Shown here in pieces: positions 7,637 to 17,853 of a DNA stretch of 64,000 nt. How positions within the stretch are numbered: the stretch's first letter is position 1; the number at the start of each line of letters is the position of its first letter. The notes under the pieces are model-generated. The model ran no database searches and was not told the origin of the DNA. It saw only the letters and a program-made list of their open reading frames with translations. A program made the translations under genes and the position numbers. Location of the stretch: the NCBI RefSeq assembly GCF_011926545.1, contig NZ_JAATIT010000002.1, positions 496,001-560,000 of the forward strand, written 5' to 3'. This DNA comes from Sphingopyxis italica. GTDB taxonomy: Bacteria; Pseudomonadota; Alphaproteobacteria; Sphingomonadales; Sphingomonadaceae.

Positions 7637-7641
7637 GTGAA

Positions 7642-7668
7642 AGGCGCCGGATCGTTGACCCGGCGCCT
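7642..7668. terminator. Bidirectional hairpin terminator
   Basis: Nine-bp perfect arms AGGCGCCGG and CCGGCGCCT enclose a 9-nt loop. The hairpin lies between the convergent thioesterase and outer-membrane protein genes, 6 bp past the thioesterase stop. A CCCTTTCC stretch follows on the plus strand. Confidence 0.65.
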
Positions 7669-7688
7669 CCCTTTCCGCTCCCAAGAGG

Positions 7689-8525
7689 TCAGAAGCGGTA
7701 GCTCAACGTCCCGCGCACGCTGTGCGTCTGGAAATTCGGGTCGCTGCGGCGAATATCGGTCCCGCCGCCGTTCAGCAGGAACGGGTTGGTCGCCGGATCC
7801 GCGGTGCCGGCGCCGACGTTCACGACATAATCCTTGTCCTTGACGTCGGTGTACAGATATTCGAGCCCGAGCCCGATATTGTTGGTGACCATCACCTCGG
7901 CGCCGCCGCCGACGGTATAGCCCCAGGCATTGGTCTTGCCATTGTCGTCAAAGCTGTTCGCGGCGTTCGTCGTCGTGAACTTGTTGTCGAGCCGCGCATA
8001 GGCGCCGCCGCCCGTGACATAGAAGAGCGCGCCGCCGCCCGGTGTATAGCCGGCGCGCAGGCGAGCATTCGCCTGATAGTCGGCTTCACGGCTGATCGTG
8101 TAGCTCGCGGGCGTCGTCGAAAAGCCGCTGACGCTGTCGCGCGCGACGCTGTGGCCGCCCTCGATCACCGCGCCGAGCACGAAATTGCCCATGCGCTTGT
8201 CATAGCCGAGGCGCCCGAAAAATTCGGGTCCGTCCTTGTCGTTGCGGCAACCGACATTGGCGGTTCCCGTCGCGGCACCGTTACAGAAGCCGGGGCCGAA
8301 GGCATCGGTGTCGCCCACGGTCGTCACCTGGTCGCCATAGGTGCCATCCTGATCGGTGTCGAAAATCAGGGATTCACCGCGGTCGCTTCCTTGCAGCGAT
8401 GCGCCGCCGCCAATCGAGATATAGGGTCCGTCGAAGTCCTGCGACGCGTCGCGATTGTCTTGCGCGATGGCCGGAACGGCGAACAGGGAAGCCGCCGAAA
8501 CGGCGAGGAGAGCTGCGAATTTCAT
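7689..8525 (-). CDS. Outer-membrane beta-barrel protein
   Basis: The 278-residue protein has a clear signal peptide (MKFAALLAVSAASLFAVPAIAQ, cleaved at AIA-Q). It continues as an outer-membrane beta-barrel of the opacity-porin/OmpA-like type, with alternating strands such as GPYISIGGGASL, LRAGYTPGGGALFYVTGGGAYARLD, GYTVGGGAEVM and LGLEYLYTDV. The C-terminus ends RGTLSYRF, the terminal phenylalanine typical of BAM-inserted barrels. An insert with two Cys (GFCNGAATG, GCRNDKDG) may form a disulfide in a loop. The start at 8525 is set by the signal peptide and by GGAG 9 nt upstream. Confidence 0.85.
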   Translation of the reverse strand: MKFAALLAVSAASLFAVPAIAQDNRDASQDFDGPYISIGGGASLQGSDRGESLIFDTDQDGTYGDQVTTVGDTDAFGPGFCNGAATGTANVGCRNDKDGPEFFGRLGYDKRMGNFVLGAVIEGGHSVARDSVSGFSTTPASYTISREADYQANARLRAGYTPGGGALFYVTGGGAYARLDNKFTTTNAANSFDDNGKTNAWGYTVGGGAEVMVTNNIGLGLEYLYTDVKDKDYVVNVGAGTADPATNPFLLNGGGTDIRRSDPNFQTHSVRGTLSYRF

Positions 8526-8696
8526 TGTTATTACTCCACTTTTTGATGACCTTGCAGTCGCCGGTCCAACCCGGCGGCGCCCGCCAAAGTTCCTTGCGTT
8601 CGTCGAAATGCGATGAACCGAGCCCGTCGCAAGATGCGTGCGCGCGGCCCAAAACCGCGCTTGCCAGCGCCCTTCCCGGCCCCTTATAGCCATCCT

Positions 8697-10676
8697 ATGA
8701 GTCACGATTTGTTCGACGCCGCGAACCCCGCCACCGAAAGCTACAACGCTTCGCAGATCGAGGTGCTGGAAGGGCTCGAACCCGTTCGCCGCCGCCCCGG
8801 CATGTACATCGGTGGAACCGACGAGCGCGCGCTCCACCATCTCGCCGCGGAGGTCATCGACAACAGCATGGACGAGGCCGTCGCGGGCCACGCGACGCGC
8901 ATCGAGGTCATGCTCGATGCCGGCAACCGGCTGACCGTCGTCGACAACGGCCGCGGCATGCCGGTCGATCCGCATCCGAAATTCCCGGGCAAGTCGGCGC
9001 TCGAGGTCATCATGACGATGCTCCATTCGGGCGGGAAGTTCGAGGGCAAGGCCTATGCGACGTCGGGCGGCCTCCACGGCGTCGGGGTCAGCGTCGTCAA
9101 CGCCTTGTCGGTCGACACGGTGATCGAGGTCGCGCGGAACAAGCTACTCTATCGCCAGCGTTTTTCACGCGGCGCCCCGCTCGGCGGGCTTGAGGAACTG
9201 GGCCCGACCCCCAATCGTCGAGGCACGAGCGTGTCGTTCGTTCCCGATCCCGAAATCTTTGGTGAGCATGGCCGCTTCAAGCCGCAGCGCCTCTATCGCA
9301 TGGCGCGTTCGAAGGCCTATCTGTTCGCGGGCGTCGAAATCCGCTGGAAATGCGCGCCCGAACTGATCGGCGACGACACACCCGCCGAGGCGGTGTTCCA
9401 GTTTCCCGGCGGCCTTGCCGATCACCTCAAAGAACAGATTGGCACGCGCGAATGCGCGACCGCCGAACCCTTCGTCGGGCGTCAGGAATTCCCTGGCGAA
9501 CAGGGCCGCGCCGAATGGGCGATCGCCTGGCCGCTCTGGTCCGACGGATCGTATAGCTGGTATTGCAACACCATCCCCACGCCAGCGGGCGGCACGCACG
9601 AAGCCGGGCTGCGCGCCGCGCTGACCAAGGGCTTGCGCGCGTTTGGCGAGTTGATCGGACAGAAAAAGGCGGCGCAGATCACCGCCGAAGACGTGTTCAA
9701 CGGCGGCGAGATGATGCTGTCGGTCTTTATCCGCGATCCGCAGTTCCAGAGTCAGACCAAGGATCGCCTCTCGAGCCCCGAAGCCGCGCGCCTCACCGAA
9801 AATGCCGTGCGCGACCATTTCGACCATTTCCTGTCGGACAATATGGACCGCGGCCGCGCGCTGCTCGGCCTCGTCCTCGACCGCATGGATGAGCGCCTCA
9901 AGCGCAAGGCCGAGCGTGAGGTCAAGCGCAAGACCGCAACCAGCGGTCGCAAGCTCCGCCTGCCCGGCAAGCTGACGGACTGTGCGAACAACGGCCCCGA
10001 AGGCACGGAATTATTTATCGTCGAAGGCGACAGCGCGGGGGGCAGCGCCAAGCAAGCACGCGACCGCAAGACGCAGGCGATCCTGCCGATCCGCGGAAAG
10101 ATCTTGAATGTCGCGAGCGCCAGTGCCGACAAGATTCGCGCCAATCAGGAGATCGCCGATCTCGCGCTCGCGCTCGGCTGCGGAATGCGTAAGGATTGCG
10201 ACGCCGATCGGCTGCGTTACGACAAGATCGTGATCATGACGGACGCCGACGTCGACGGCGCGCATATCGCGACGCTGCTGATGACCTTCTTCTTTCAGGA
10301 AATGCCCGACATCGTGCGCGAGGGGCATGTCTATCTCGCGCAGCCGCCGCTCTATCGGCTGACGGCAGGCAGCACATCGGCCTATGCGCGCGACGACGCG
10401 CACCGCGCCGAGCTCGAAGCGACGCTGTTCAAGGGCAAGAAGGTCGAGGTCGGGCGTTTTAAGGGTTTGGGCGAAATGAACCCCAATCAATTGAAGGAAA
10501 CGACGATGGACCCGGCGACGCGCTCGATGCTGCGCGTCACGCTGCCGCAGGAATATGAAGAACGGCATCAGGTCAAGGATCTGGTCGACCGGCTGATGGG
10601 CAAGCATCCCGAGCACCGCTTTCAGTTCATCCAGGCCAATGCCGCGACGCTCGACGAGGCGGCGATCGACGCCTGA
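8697..10676 (+). CDS. parE: DNA topoisomerase IV subunit B
   Basis: ParE is the ATPase subunit of the decatenating type II topoisomerase. The 659 residues contain the GHKL ATPase motifs EVIDNSMDEAVAGH, DNGRGMPVD and GGLHGVGVSVVNALS, the transducer domain, then the TOPRIM set IVEGDSAGGSAKQARDR and MTDADVDGAHI. The C-terminal GLGEMNPNQLKETTMDP motif is also present. Length and the absence of a GyrB-type insertion favour ParE over GyrB. The start at 8697 (MSHDLFDAANP) is preferred over the 28-codon Arg/Pro-rich extension. No clear ribosome binding site is visible. parC is not in the window. Confidence 0.93.
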   Translation: MSHDLFDAANPATESYNASQIEVLEGLEPVRRRPGMYIGGTDERALHHLAAEVIDNSMDEAVAGHATRIEVMLDAGNRLTVVDNGRGMPVDPHPKFPGKSALEVIMTMLHSGGKFEGKAYATSGGLHGVGVSVVNALSVDTVIEVARNKLLYRQRFSRGAPLGGLEELGPTPNRRGTSVSFVPDPEIFGEHGRFKPQRLYRMARSKAYLFAGVEIRWKCAPELIGDDTPAEAVFQFPGGLADHLKEQIGTRECATAEPFVGRQEFPGEQGRAEWAIAWPLWSDGSYSWYCNTIPTPAGGTHEAGLRAALTKGLRAFGELIGQKKAAQITAEDVFNGGEMMLSVFIRDPQFQSQTKDRLSSPEAARLTENAVRDHFDHFLSDNMDRGRALLGLVLDRMDERLKRKAEREVKRKTATSGRKLRLPGKLTDCANNGPEGTELFIVEGDSAGGSAKQARDRKTQAILPIRGKILNVASASADKIRANQEIADLALALGCGMRKDCDADRLRYDKIVIMTDADVDGAHIATLLMTFFFQEMPDIVREGHVYLAQPPLYRLTAGSTSAYARDDAHRAELEATLFKGKKVEVGRFKGLGEMNPNQLKETTMDPATRSMLRVTLPQEYEERHQVKDLVDRLMGKHPEHRFQFIQANAATLDEAAIDA

Positions 10677-10731
10677 CGAAAAAATTTTCGCGTCCCCGTC
10701 AGAAAGTCGCCGCCCCGCCGACTAAAAGGGC

Positions 10732-11283
10732 ATGCGACACGAAAAATGGGAGTCCGGCGTGGCCGACGGGGATCATGATCGGCTTTTTACGGAAGCGATC
10801 GACCGCTTCGGCGGTGCGCTCGCCCGTCTCGCACGCGGCTATGAGGCCGATGCGGACCTGCGGCGCGATCTCGAACAGGAATTGCAGGTCGCGCTGTGGC
10901 AGAGTTTCGCCGCCTTCGACGGTCGCTGCTCGCTCAGCACCTGGGTGTGGCGCGTCGCGCACAATCGCGCGACATCGCACATGCTCGCAAACAAGCGCCA
11001 CGCGCAGCGCGGCTGGGCATCGATCGAGGAGGTCGAAATCGCCGATGCCAACGCCACGCCGTTCGAACGCGCCGACAGCGACCGCGCGATGGCGCTGATC
11101 CTGTCGATCATCGACCGGCTCGACCCGCCCGACCGGCAGATATTGCTCCTCTATCTCGAAGGGGTGGCGGGGGCGGAAATCGGCGCGGTTACCGGCGTCT
11201 CGCCCGACGCCGTGGCGGCCAAGATCCACCGTTTCAAATCCATGCTGACGCGCCGCTTCGGCGGTGCCGGAGACATCCGATGA
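10732..11283 (+). CDS. ECF-type RNA polymerase sigma factor
   Basis: The 183-residue protein has region 2 (RRDLEQELQVALWQSFAAFDG then STWVWRVAHNRA, about 44-80) and region 4 (DPPDRQILLLYLEGVAGAEIGAVTGVSPDAVAAKIHR, about 128-165), separated by a short linker, as in ECF sigma factors. Its stop overlaps the next start by 4 bp (ATGA), and that gene overlaps the following hydrolase gene the same way. The three genes form one translationally coupled operon. The membrane protein downstream could be its anti-sigma factor, but it has no zinc-binding motif. Confidence 0.85.
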   Translation: MRHEKWESGVADGDHDRLFTEAIDRFGGALARLARGYEADADLRRDLEQELQVALWQSFAAFDGRCSLSTWVWRVAHNRATSHMLANKRHAQRGWASIEEVEIADANATPFERADSDRAMALILSIIDRLDPPDRQILLLYLEGVAGAEIGAVTGVSPDAVAAKIHRFKSMLTRRFGGAGDIR

Positions 11284-11885
11284 CCGATTTTTCCGACGAC
11301 AGTTTTTCCGACGACGGGGGCCTCCATGCCCTGTGGCAGGGCAGCGAGCCCATCCTCGCGCCGCTCCCGCTCGACGAGATCAAGCGCCAGGCGGGGCGTT
11401 TCGGCGACGCCATCCGTCGGCGCAACCGGCGCGAATATGTGGCCACGGCGCTGGTCGTCGCCGTGTTCGCCTTCTACGCCGCGATCTTCGCCGAACCGCT
11501 GGTCAAGCTAGGCAGCCTGCTGATCATCGCCGGTGCGCTCGTCGTCGCGTGGCAGCTTGCCCGCCGCACCTCCCGCGCCGATCCCGACGCAGAGGCGCAG
11601 GATATAAGCGGCTATTACCGGGCCCGGCTGGTGCGCGAGGAACATATGCTCGCGCGCGTCGGCCGCTGGTATCTCGCGCCCTTTGTTCCCGGCCTGCTCC
11701 TGTTCCTGCTCGGACAGGCGAAAGCGAGCGGAATGGGCGGCTCGCTCGTGTTCCTGCTTGTGGTCGCGTTCCAACTGCTGGTGTTCGGCAGCATATGGAT
11801 ACTCAACCGCCGCGCCGCGGCCATGCTTCGCGCCCGGATCGCCCGGATCGACCGTGCCGGCACCCTCCAAGGAGATAGCCAATGA
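11280..11885 (+). CDS. Membrane protein coupled to the ECF sigma factor
   Basis: This 201-residue protein has a cytoplasmic N-terminus of about 55 residues (LHALWQGSEPILAPLPLDEIKRQA) followed by two helix pairs: VATALVVAVFAFYAAIF with LGSLLIIAGALVVAWQLA, and FVPGLLLFLLGQ with LVFLLVVAFQLLVFGSIWIL. The soluble N-terminus ahead of the membrane part and its position make it a candidate anti-sigma factor. No HXXXCXXC zinc motif is present. It overlaps both neighbours by 4 bp. The function is not established. Confidence 0.75.
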   Translation: MTDFSDDSFSDDGGLHALWQGSEPILAPLPLDEIKRQAGRFGDAIRRRNRREYVATALVVAVFAFYAAIFAEPLVKLGSLLIIAGALVVAWQLARRTSRADPDAEAQDISGYYRARLVREEHMLARVGRWYLAPFVPGLLLFLLGQAKASGMGGSLVFLLVVAFQLLVFGSIWILNRRAAAMLRARIARIDRAGTLQGDSQ

Positions 11886-13195
11886 CCAAAACCCTGCTCG
11901 CCGCCCTCTGCACTGCCGCCATGACGCTGCCGGCCTCCACCGCCTACGCGGTCCAGTCGCCCGAAATCGCGGCCGCGGCCGACACCGCCTTCGATCGCCG
12001 CGCGGCGGAGCTCGTCGACCTGCTCACCGCGCGGATCCCCTTTGCCGACTATTTCGACCCGAGCTTCCAGACCGCCATACCCGAAGCGCAATTCAAGGCG
12101 ATCACCGCCAGCCTGATCGCGCAATATGGCCAGCCGCTTTCAGTCGACAAAGTGACGTCCGCCAACGGCCGTGCCGGGACAGTGCTGCTTCGCTTCGAAA
12201 AGGGCGTCGCGACCGTCGCGCTGGAGGTCGGTCCCGGGACGGATGCGCGTGTTACCGGCCTGCGCATCGCCAATTTCGAGATGGCCGACGATAGTTTCGA
12301 CAAGGTAGCAGCCGAAATCGCCGCGCTGCCCGGCCGCACCGGCTTCCTCGTCGCCGAACTCGACGGCGGCACGGTCAAGCCGTATGCGGCTGCCCATGCC
12401 GATGAGCAATTCGCCATCGGCTCGATCGTCAAACTCTATATCCTCGACGAACTGGCCGCGCAGGTTGCCACGGGCAAGCGGCGATGGTCGGACGTCGTGC
12501 CGCTGTCGCATCAGAGCTTTTCCTCCGCCGGCACGGCAAACTGGCCGAAAGATACGCCCGTCACTGTGCAGAGCCTTGCCAATTGGATGATCTCGGTCAG
12601 CGACAACAGCGCGACCGACACGCTGATCCATCTGCTCGGCCGCAAAAACATCGAGGCGCGAATGCGCGCCGCCGGCCACAGCGCCGTGTCGCGCAACATC
12701 CCCCTCCTGACCACGGTCGAAGCTTTCGCGCTCAAGGGCGACAATTTCGCGGCCGAGCGCGCCGCCTTCATCGCGGGCGACGATCAAGCTCAGCGGGCAC
12801 TGATCGACGCCAAAGCCGACCGGCTGATCCTGTCGAATGTCGACGGGGTCAGTTTTTCGGGCGGCCCGCGCTTCATCGACAGTCTTGAGTGGTTCGCCAG
12901 TCCGAATGACATCGCCCGCGCGATGATCGACCTGCGGACGCGCGGGTCGGACACGGCCATGTCGGCGATGGCGATCAATAATGGCGTCGGCGGCGGCCCG
13001 GCAACGCCCTGGTCCTATCTCGGCTACAAGGGCGGGTCCGAGCTTGGCGTCGTAGCGATGAGCCTGCTCGGGCAGCGCAAATCGGATGGCAAATGGTTCG
13101 TCGTGACCGCGAGCTGGAACAATCCCGACGCGGCGGTGCCGACCGAAACCATGGCCAGCCTGATCACCAGACTGCTCGCTCTCGCGGCGAAATGA
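11882..13195 (+). CDS. Secreted serine hydrolase, class A beta-lactamase-like
   Basis: The 437-residue protein has a signal peptide (MTKTLLAALCTAAMTLPASTAYA). It then has an N-terminal domain of about 120 residues (YFDPSFQTAIPEAQFKAI), similar in style to DUF3887/Cpf-like pre-domains. The C-terminal class A fold carries the SxxK nucleophile in AIGSIVKLYIL, the SDN motif in ISVSDNSATD and KGG in place of KTG (GYKGGSELG). The usual Glu166 omega-loop motif (ExxLN) is not recognisable, so efficient beta-lactam hydrolysis is doubtful and a peptidase or esterase role is more likely. It is the last gene of the ECF operon, so it is a likely member of that stress response. Confidence 0.8.
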   Translation: MTKTLLAALCTAAMTLPASTAYAVQSPEIAAAADTAFDRRAAELVDLLTARIPFADYFDPSFQTAIPEAQFKAITASLIAQYGQPLSVDKVTSANGRAGTVLLRFEKGVATVALEVGPGTDARVTGLRIANFEMADDSFDKVAAEIAALPGRTGFLVAELDGGTVKPYAAAHADEQFAIGSIVKLYILDELAAQVATGKRRWSDVVPLSHQSFSSAGTANWPKDTPVTVQSLANWMISVSDNSATDTLIHLLGRKNIEARMRAAGHSAVSRNIPLLTTVEAFALKGDNFAAERAAFIAGDDQAQRALIDAKADRLILSNVDGVSFSGGPRFIDSLEWFASPNDIARAMIDLRTRGSDTAMSAMAINNGVGGGPATPWSYLGYKGGSELGVVAMSLLGQRKSDGKWFVVTASWNNPDAAVPTETMASLITRLLALAAK

Positions 13196-13987
13196 TCAGG
13201 CCGTCAGCGCCGCGACCAGCGCCTTGACCTTCGCCTGCCGCCACTGCGGGGTGGGGGCGACGAGCCAATAGCCCCGCTTGACGGCAAAAGCCTCGCGAAC
13301 CAGCCGCACTCGGCCCGCGGCGATATCCGCTTCGGCCAGCATCGCGGGGACATTCGCCTGCCCCAGCCCGTTCGCCGCGGCGTCGATCGCCAGCCCGGCG
13401 TCGCCGAGCCGCAACGCCGGCTCGCCTTCCTCGACGGGGCAGCCGGGCCATGCGATGCGCGTTTCGCTTTCGCTCCCGGGCCCCGCGACGGTCACCATCA
13501 GCGCCTCGGCGAGCGCCACACCCTCATGCTCGCCGGCGCCGTCGGTCCAGAAGATCGCGAGGTCGAGGTTCGCCTCGGTAAAATCGATCCCGCTGTCGGC
13601 CGACACGAGCGTGAAGCGCACGTCGGGCGCTTGCTGGCTGTAGCGCGCGAGCCGCGGCGCGAGCCATTTCGCTGTCAGGTCGCGCGGCGCCGCGATCGTC
13701 AGCGACTGCGACGATTGGCCCGCCTGCATCGCGCGCACCGATTCCTCGAACTGCAGGAAGCCCTGACGCAACGCGTCGAGCCCGGCGTTGGCCTCGCCCG
13801 TCAACTCCAGCCCCTTCGGTGTCCGGCGGAACAGCACGACGCCGAGCATATCCTCGAGCGCGCGGATCTGCTGCCCCACCGCCGCGGGCGTCACCGCCAG
13901 TTCGTCGGCGGCGCGCGTGAAACTGAGATGCCGGGCAGCGGCGTCGAAGACGCGGAGCGCGTTGAGGGGCAGGTGCGTGCGCTTCAT
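13196..13987 (-). CDS. LysR-family regulator (GcvA/AmpR subgroup)
   Basis: The 263-residue regulator has a winged HTH (HLPLNALRVFDAAARHLSFTRAADELAVTPAAVGQQIRALE, residues 5-45) in the GcvA/AmpR style, followed by a LysR effector-binding domain. It overlaps apaG by 4 bp (ATGA) and is the last gene of the leuB-metZ-apaG unit. Its stop abuts that of the convergent serine-hydrolase gene with no gap. AmpR-like regulators normally lie divergent from their beta-lactamase, so control of that neighbour is not implied. The target is unknown. Confidence 0.85.
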   Translation of the reverse strand: MKRTHLPLNALRVFDAAARHLSFTRAADELAVTPAAVGQQIRALEDMLGVVLFRRTPKGLELTGEANAGLDALRQGFLQFEESVRAMQAGQSSQSLTIAAPRDLTAKWLAPRLARYSQQAPDVRFTLVSADSGIDFTEANLDLAIFWTDGAGEHEGVALAEALMVTVAGPGSESETRIAWPGCPVEEGEPALRLGDAGLAIDAAANGLGQANVPAMLAEADIAAGRVRLVREAFAVKRGYWLVAPTPQWRQAKVKALVAALTA

Positions 13988-14391
13988 AACGCGGTCGCGG
14001 GCGCCTGAAGCGGGAAATGCGGGATGGCGACGAGCATTTGCGATCCGTCGCCCAGCTCCATCGCATAGCTGCCGACCATCGAGCCTTCCGGAGTCGGCAA
14101 CGGGCAGCCCGATACATAATCATAGGCGCCGCCGGGCATGATCAGCGGCTGTTCGCCGACGACGCCCTCGCCTTCGACTTCGCTGGTCTGGCCGCGCCCG
14201 TCGCTGATCCGCCAATGGCGGCTGATGAGTTGCACGGTGTCGTCCCCATGATTCTCGACACGGACATGATAGGCCCAGAACCAGCGGCCGAGCGCCGGGT
14301 GCGACTGTTCGGGCAGATAGCTGACCGCGACGCGCACGGTGATCGACCCGGTGGTCGCCGCAAAGGGGAAGAAGGAGTCGATCATTTCCAT
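13984..14391 (-). CDS. apaG: ApaG (CorD) protein
   Basis: The 135-residue protein consists of a single ApaG beta-sandwich domain: ITVRVAVSYLPEQS, YHVRVENHGDDTVQLISRHWRISD, VEGEGVVGEQPLI and the signature PGGAYDYVSGCPLPTPEGSM near residue 95. ApaG is linked to diadenosine tetraphosphate and Co/Mg phenotypes, but its molecular role is unresolved. The start is taken at the ATG at 14391; a second ATG lies two codons on. It follows metZ by 11 bp. Confidence 0.92.
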   Translation of the reverse strand: MEMIDSFFPFAATTGSITVRVAVSYLPEQSHPALGRWFWAYHVRVENHGDDTVQLISRHWRISDGRGQTSEVEGEGVVGEQPLIMPGGAYDYVSGCPLPTPEGSMVGSYAMELGDGSQMLVAIPHFPLQAPATAL

Positions 14392-14402
14392 GACAAATTC
14401 GC

Positions 14403-15614
14403 TTAAAGCCCGACTTTGGTCAATGCCTGGTCGAGGTCGGCGATCACGTCGCGCGGGTCTTCGAGTCCGATATTGATACGGAGCAACCCTTCGCTGACGC
14501 CCATGTCGAGCCGGACTTCGGGGCTGACGCCATAATGGGTCGTCGTCCATGGATGACAGCACAGGCTGCGCGAATCACCAATATTGTTGCTGATGTCGAT
14601 CAGTTCGAGCGCGTTGAGGAACGCCATAGCCTGTTCGCTGCCGCCCGCCAATTCGAAGGCGAAGATCGGACCGCAATCCTCCATCTGGCTCTTCGCCAGC
14701 TCATGCTGAGGGTGGCTGGGCAGCCCCGGATGCAACATGCGCGCGACGCGGCTCTCGATCGCTTTCCCGACCGCGAGCGCATTTTCCGATTGGCGCCGCG
14801 CGCGCAGGTCGAGCGTTTCGAGTCCCTTCAGCACCACCCATGCGTTGAACGGCGACAGGTTGGGCCCGGTGTTGCGCTGGAACGGCAGCAGCACGTCATT
14901 GATGAATTTCCCGGTCCCGCAAACGGCGCCCGCGAGCACGCGCCCCTGTCCTTCCATCAGCTTGGTCGCCGAATAAGCGACGACGTCGGCGCCGAAATCC
15001 ATCGGACGCTGGAGAACCGCGGTCGCAAAGGCATTGTCGACGACGCTGGTGATGCCGTGCGCCTTGGCCAGCCCACAGACATGCTTCATGTCGACGATAT
15101 CCATCGTCGGATTGGCCGGGGTTTCGAAGAAGAAGACCTTGGTGTTCGGCTTGATCGCCTTTTCCCACGCGTCATTATCGCGGCCATCAACGACGGTGGC
15201 TTCGATCCCGAAACGCGGACAGAGATGATCGACGAGCCAGCGGCACGAGCCAAAGGCGGCCTTTGCCGCGACGATATGGTCGCCCGCCGACAATTGGCAC
15301 AGCAGCGCGGTCGTCATCGCCGCCATGCCGGTCGCCTGAACGCGGCACGCCTCGGCGCCTTCCATCAGCGCGATCCGCTCCTCGAGCATCGCGACCGTCG
15401 GGTTTTGCAGGCGCGAATAGGTCATGCCCTGTTCGTCGCCTGAGAAACGCCCCGCGACTTCCTCGGCGCTTTCGTAGGTGTATCCCGAGGTCAGGAAGAG
15501 GGCTTCCGACGTCTCGCCATGCTCGCTGCGCCAGGTGCCGCCGCGCACCGCCTGCGTCGCGGGATGCCAGCTCTTTGTCTTGCTACGATCGAAACCCGTC
15601 GTCTTTTTCATCAT
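14403..15614 (-). CDS. metZ: O-succinylhomoserine sulfhydrylase
   Basis: MetZ makes homocysteine from O-succinylhomoserine and sulfide, using PLP, in methionine synthesis. The 403-residue protein has the Cys/Met-metabolism PLP fold: YSRLQNPTV, QATGMAAMTTALL, VVDNAFATAVLQ and the PLP lysine in YSATKLMEGQGR. The spelling around the active site and GVSPEVRLDMGVSEGLLRINIGLEDP fit MetZ better than MetB or MetC. It starts 1 bp after leuB. The pairing with the cys genes at 22-26 kb (sulfide supply) is functional, not physical. Confidence 0.9.
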   Translation of the reverse strand: MMKKTTGFDRSKTKSWHPATQAVRGGTWRSEHGETSEALFLTSGYTYESAEEVAGRFSGDEQGMTYSRLQNPTVAMLEERIALMEGAEACRVQATGMAAMTTALLCQLSAGDHIVAAKAAFGSCRWLVDHLCPRFGIEATVVDGRDNDAWEKAIKPNTKVFFFETPANPTMDIVDMKHVCGLAKAHGITSVVDNAFATAVLQRPMDFGADVVAYSATKLMEGQGRVLAGAVCGTGKFINDVLLPFQRNTGPNLSPFNAWVVLKGLETLDLRARRQSENALAVGKAIESRVARMLHPGLPSHPQHELAKSQMEDCGPIFAFELAGGSEQAMAFLNALELIDISNNIGDSRSLCCHPWTTTHYGVSPEVRLDMGVSEGLLRINIGLEDPRDVIADLDQALTKVGL

Positions 15615-15615
15615 C

Positions 15616-16662
<1,047 letters not shown>

Positions 16663-16710
16663 TGCGTCGCCCTTTCGTGTCTCGCCAGCCGCTTAGACAG
16701 CGGCGCCGCG

Positions 16711-17463
16711 TCACGCAACCGCCCTGCCCAGCCGGGAGACCAATCTTTCCCTTACGACCAGCAAGTCGCGGTTGCGCCCGTCGAAGACATCGCGGGCGAG
16801 GAAGTGGCCGGTGATCGCGAGGAAGTCGAGTATGTCGGCCATCGTCGAATCCGGGGCGGCTTCGTCCGGATCGTCGTGCCGCATGAACGGCGGAAGGCGA
16901 AGAAGCCGTGTTTCATACCCGGCCGCGGCCGCCGCGCTGACCGCGCCGCCCGATTTGGGACTCACGAAAGCGATGTCGCCGGTCGATCCCGTCACGACGC
17001 ATTCGCTGAGGTCCAGCCCGTAACCCAGTTCGGCGAGCAGAAGCAGTTCGTAACGTCCCAGCGCAAGCGCCCATTGGCGCGCCGACGATGCGACGCCGAT
17101 CGCGTCCAGCACGGCCGACAGCGCCGAATAAAGCGCCGGATAGGGCTGATTTTCGGGCAGCGTCGCCGCGGTGAGGCTCGTCGCCCAGTCGATCGCCGCC
17201 GCCGCCAGCGGCTCGGCGAGCAGCGGCGCGCGGCTCTCCAACAGCTCGACCGTCGCGCCGCCCAATTGCTCCTCGGTCCGCGCGCGCAGTTCGAGCGCCA
17301 CCAGATTGCCCGGTATCAGGATCGGCCGCACCCGCCGCGAGCGCCCGCCGCGCACATAACCCGCGACCAGTCCGGCCTCCGCCGTCAGCGCGCGCAGGAT
17401 CGCGCCATGCTCGCCATGCGCGCGCACCGCGCAGACGATGGCCGATGTCGTCAGGCTGGCCAA
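16711..17463 (-). CDS. recO: DNA repair protein RecO
   Basis: RecO loads RecA onto SSB-coated DNA in the RecFOR pathway. The N-terminal OB fold is seen in [38 protein letters not shown] (about 5-42), followed by the helical C-terminal domain ([23 protein letters not shown]). The zinc Cys cluster of some RecO proteins is reduced to the single ECV. The start is taken at TTG 17463 (LASLTT), 13 bp inside the preceding thioesterase gene. An ATG further upstream would add Arg-rich sequence that is out of character. The start is uncertain. Confidence 0.85.
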   Translation of the reverse strand: MASLTTSAIVCAVRAHGEHGAILRALTAEAGLVAGYVRGGRSRRVRPILIPGNLVALELRARTEEQLGGATVELLESRAPLLAEPLAAAAIDWATSLTAATLPENQPYPALYSALSAVLDAIGVASSARQWALALGRYELLLLAELGYGLDLSECVVTGSTGDIAFVSPKSGGAVSAAAAAGYETRLLRLPPFMRHDDPDEAAPDSTMADILDFLAITGHFLARDVFDGRNRDLLVVRERLVSRLGRAVA

Positions 17464-17843
17464 AGCACCATCTGCGTCTGCGTCACCAGTGCGACGTCGG
17501 CGCCGTCTTCGGTGCGGATGCGCGTCTGCCACACCGACAGCCGCTTGCCGATCTTCACCGGGGTCGCCTCGCCGACCAGCACCGAACCCACTGGGCCAGC
17601 GCCGAGAAAGTTGGTCTTGCTCTCGATCGTCGTCGTGCCGCTCGCGCCCTCGGGCAATGTCAGGAATGCGCCCACGGCGCCGAGGCAATCGGCGAATGCC
17701 ATGATCGCCCCACCATGGACAATCCCGCCCGCGGTGCAGATCTCGGGCCGAACGGGCAGCTTGCCCGCAATGCGTTCCTTGCTGCCTTCTTCGATCGTGA
17801 CACCCAGCGTTCCAGCAAGCGGCATGGCGGCTGCAAAATCCAT
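17451..17843 (-). CDS. Hotdog-fold (PaaI-type) thioesterase
   Basis: This 130-residue hotdog protein has [32 protein letters not shown] at about 36-67, with the HGG and downstream acidic residue of the family, and the strand [10 protein letters not shown]. It is similar in class to the gene at 7238 but not closely alike. The start at 17843 ([11 protein letters not shown]) has GAGGGGA about 7 nt upstream; the 12 extra codons before it overlap the end of uvrC. It sits between uvrC and recO in one operon. The substrate is unknown. Confidence 0.85.
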   Translation of the reverse strand: MDFAAAMPLAGTLGVTIEEGSKERIAGKLPVRPEICTAGGIVHGGAIMAFADCLGAVGAFLTLPEGASGTTTIESKTNFLGAGPVGSVLVGEATPVKIGKRLSVWQTRIRTEDGADVALVTQTQMVLWPA

Positions 17844-17853
17844 AATATTCCCC

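Noticed and set aside
13196..13987. AmpR-type control of the neighbouring beta-lactamase-like gene
   Set aside because: The genes are convergent rather than divergent, and the regulator is the last gene of a different operon.
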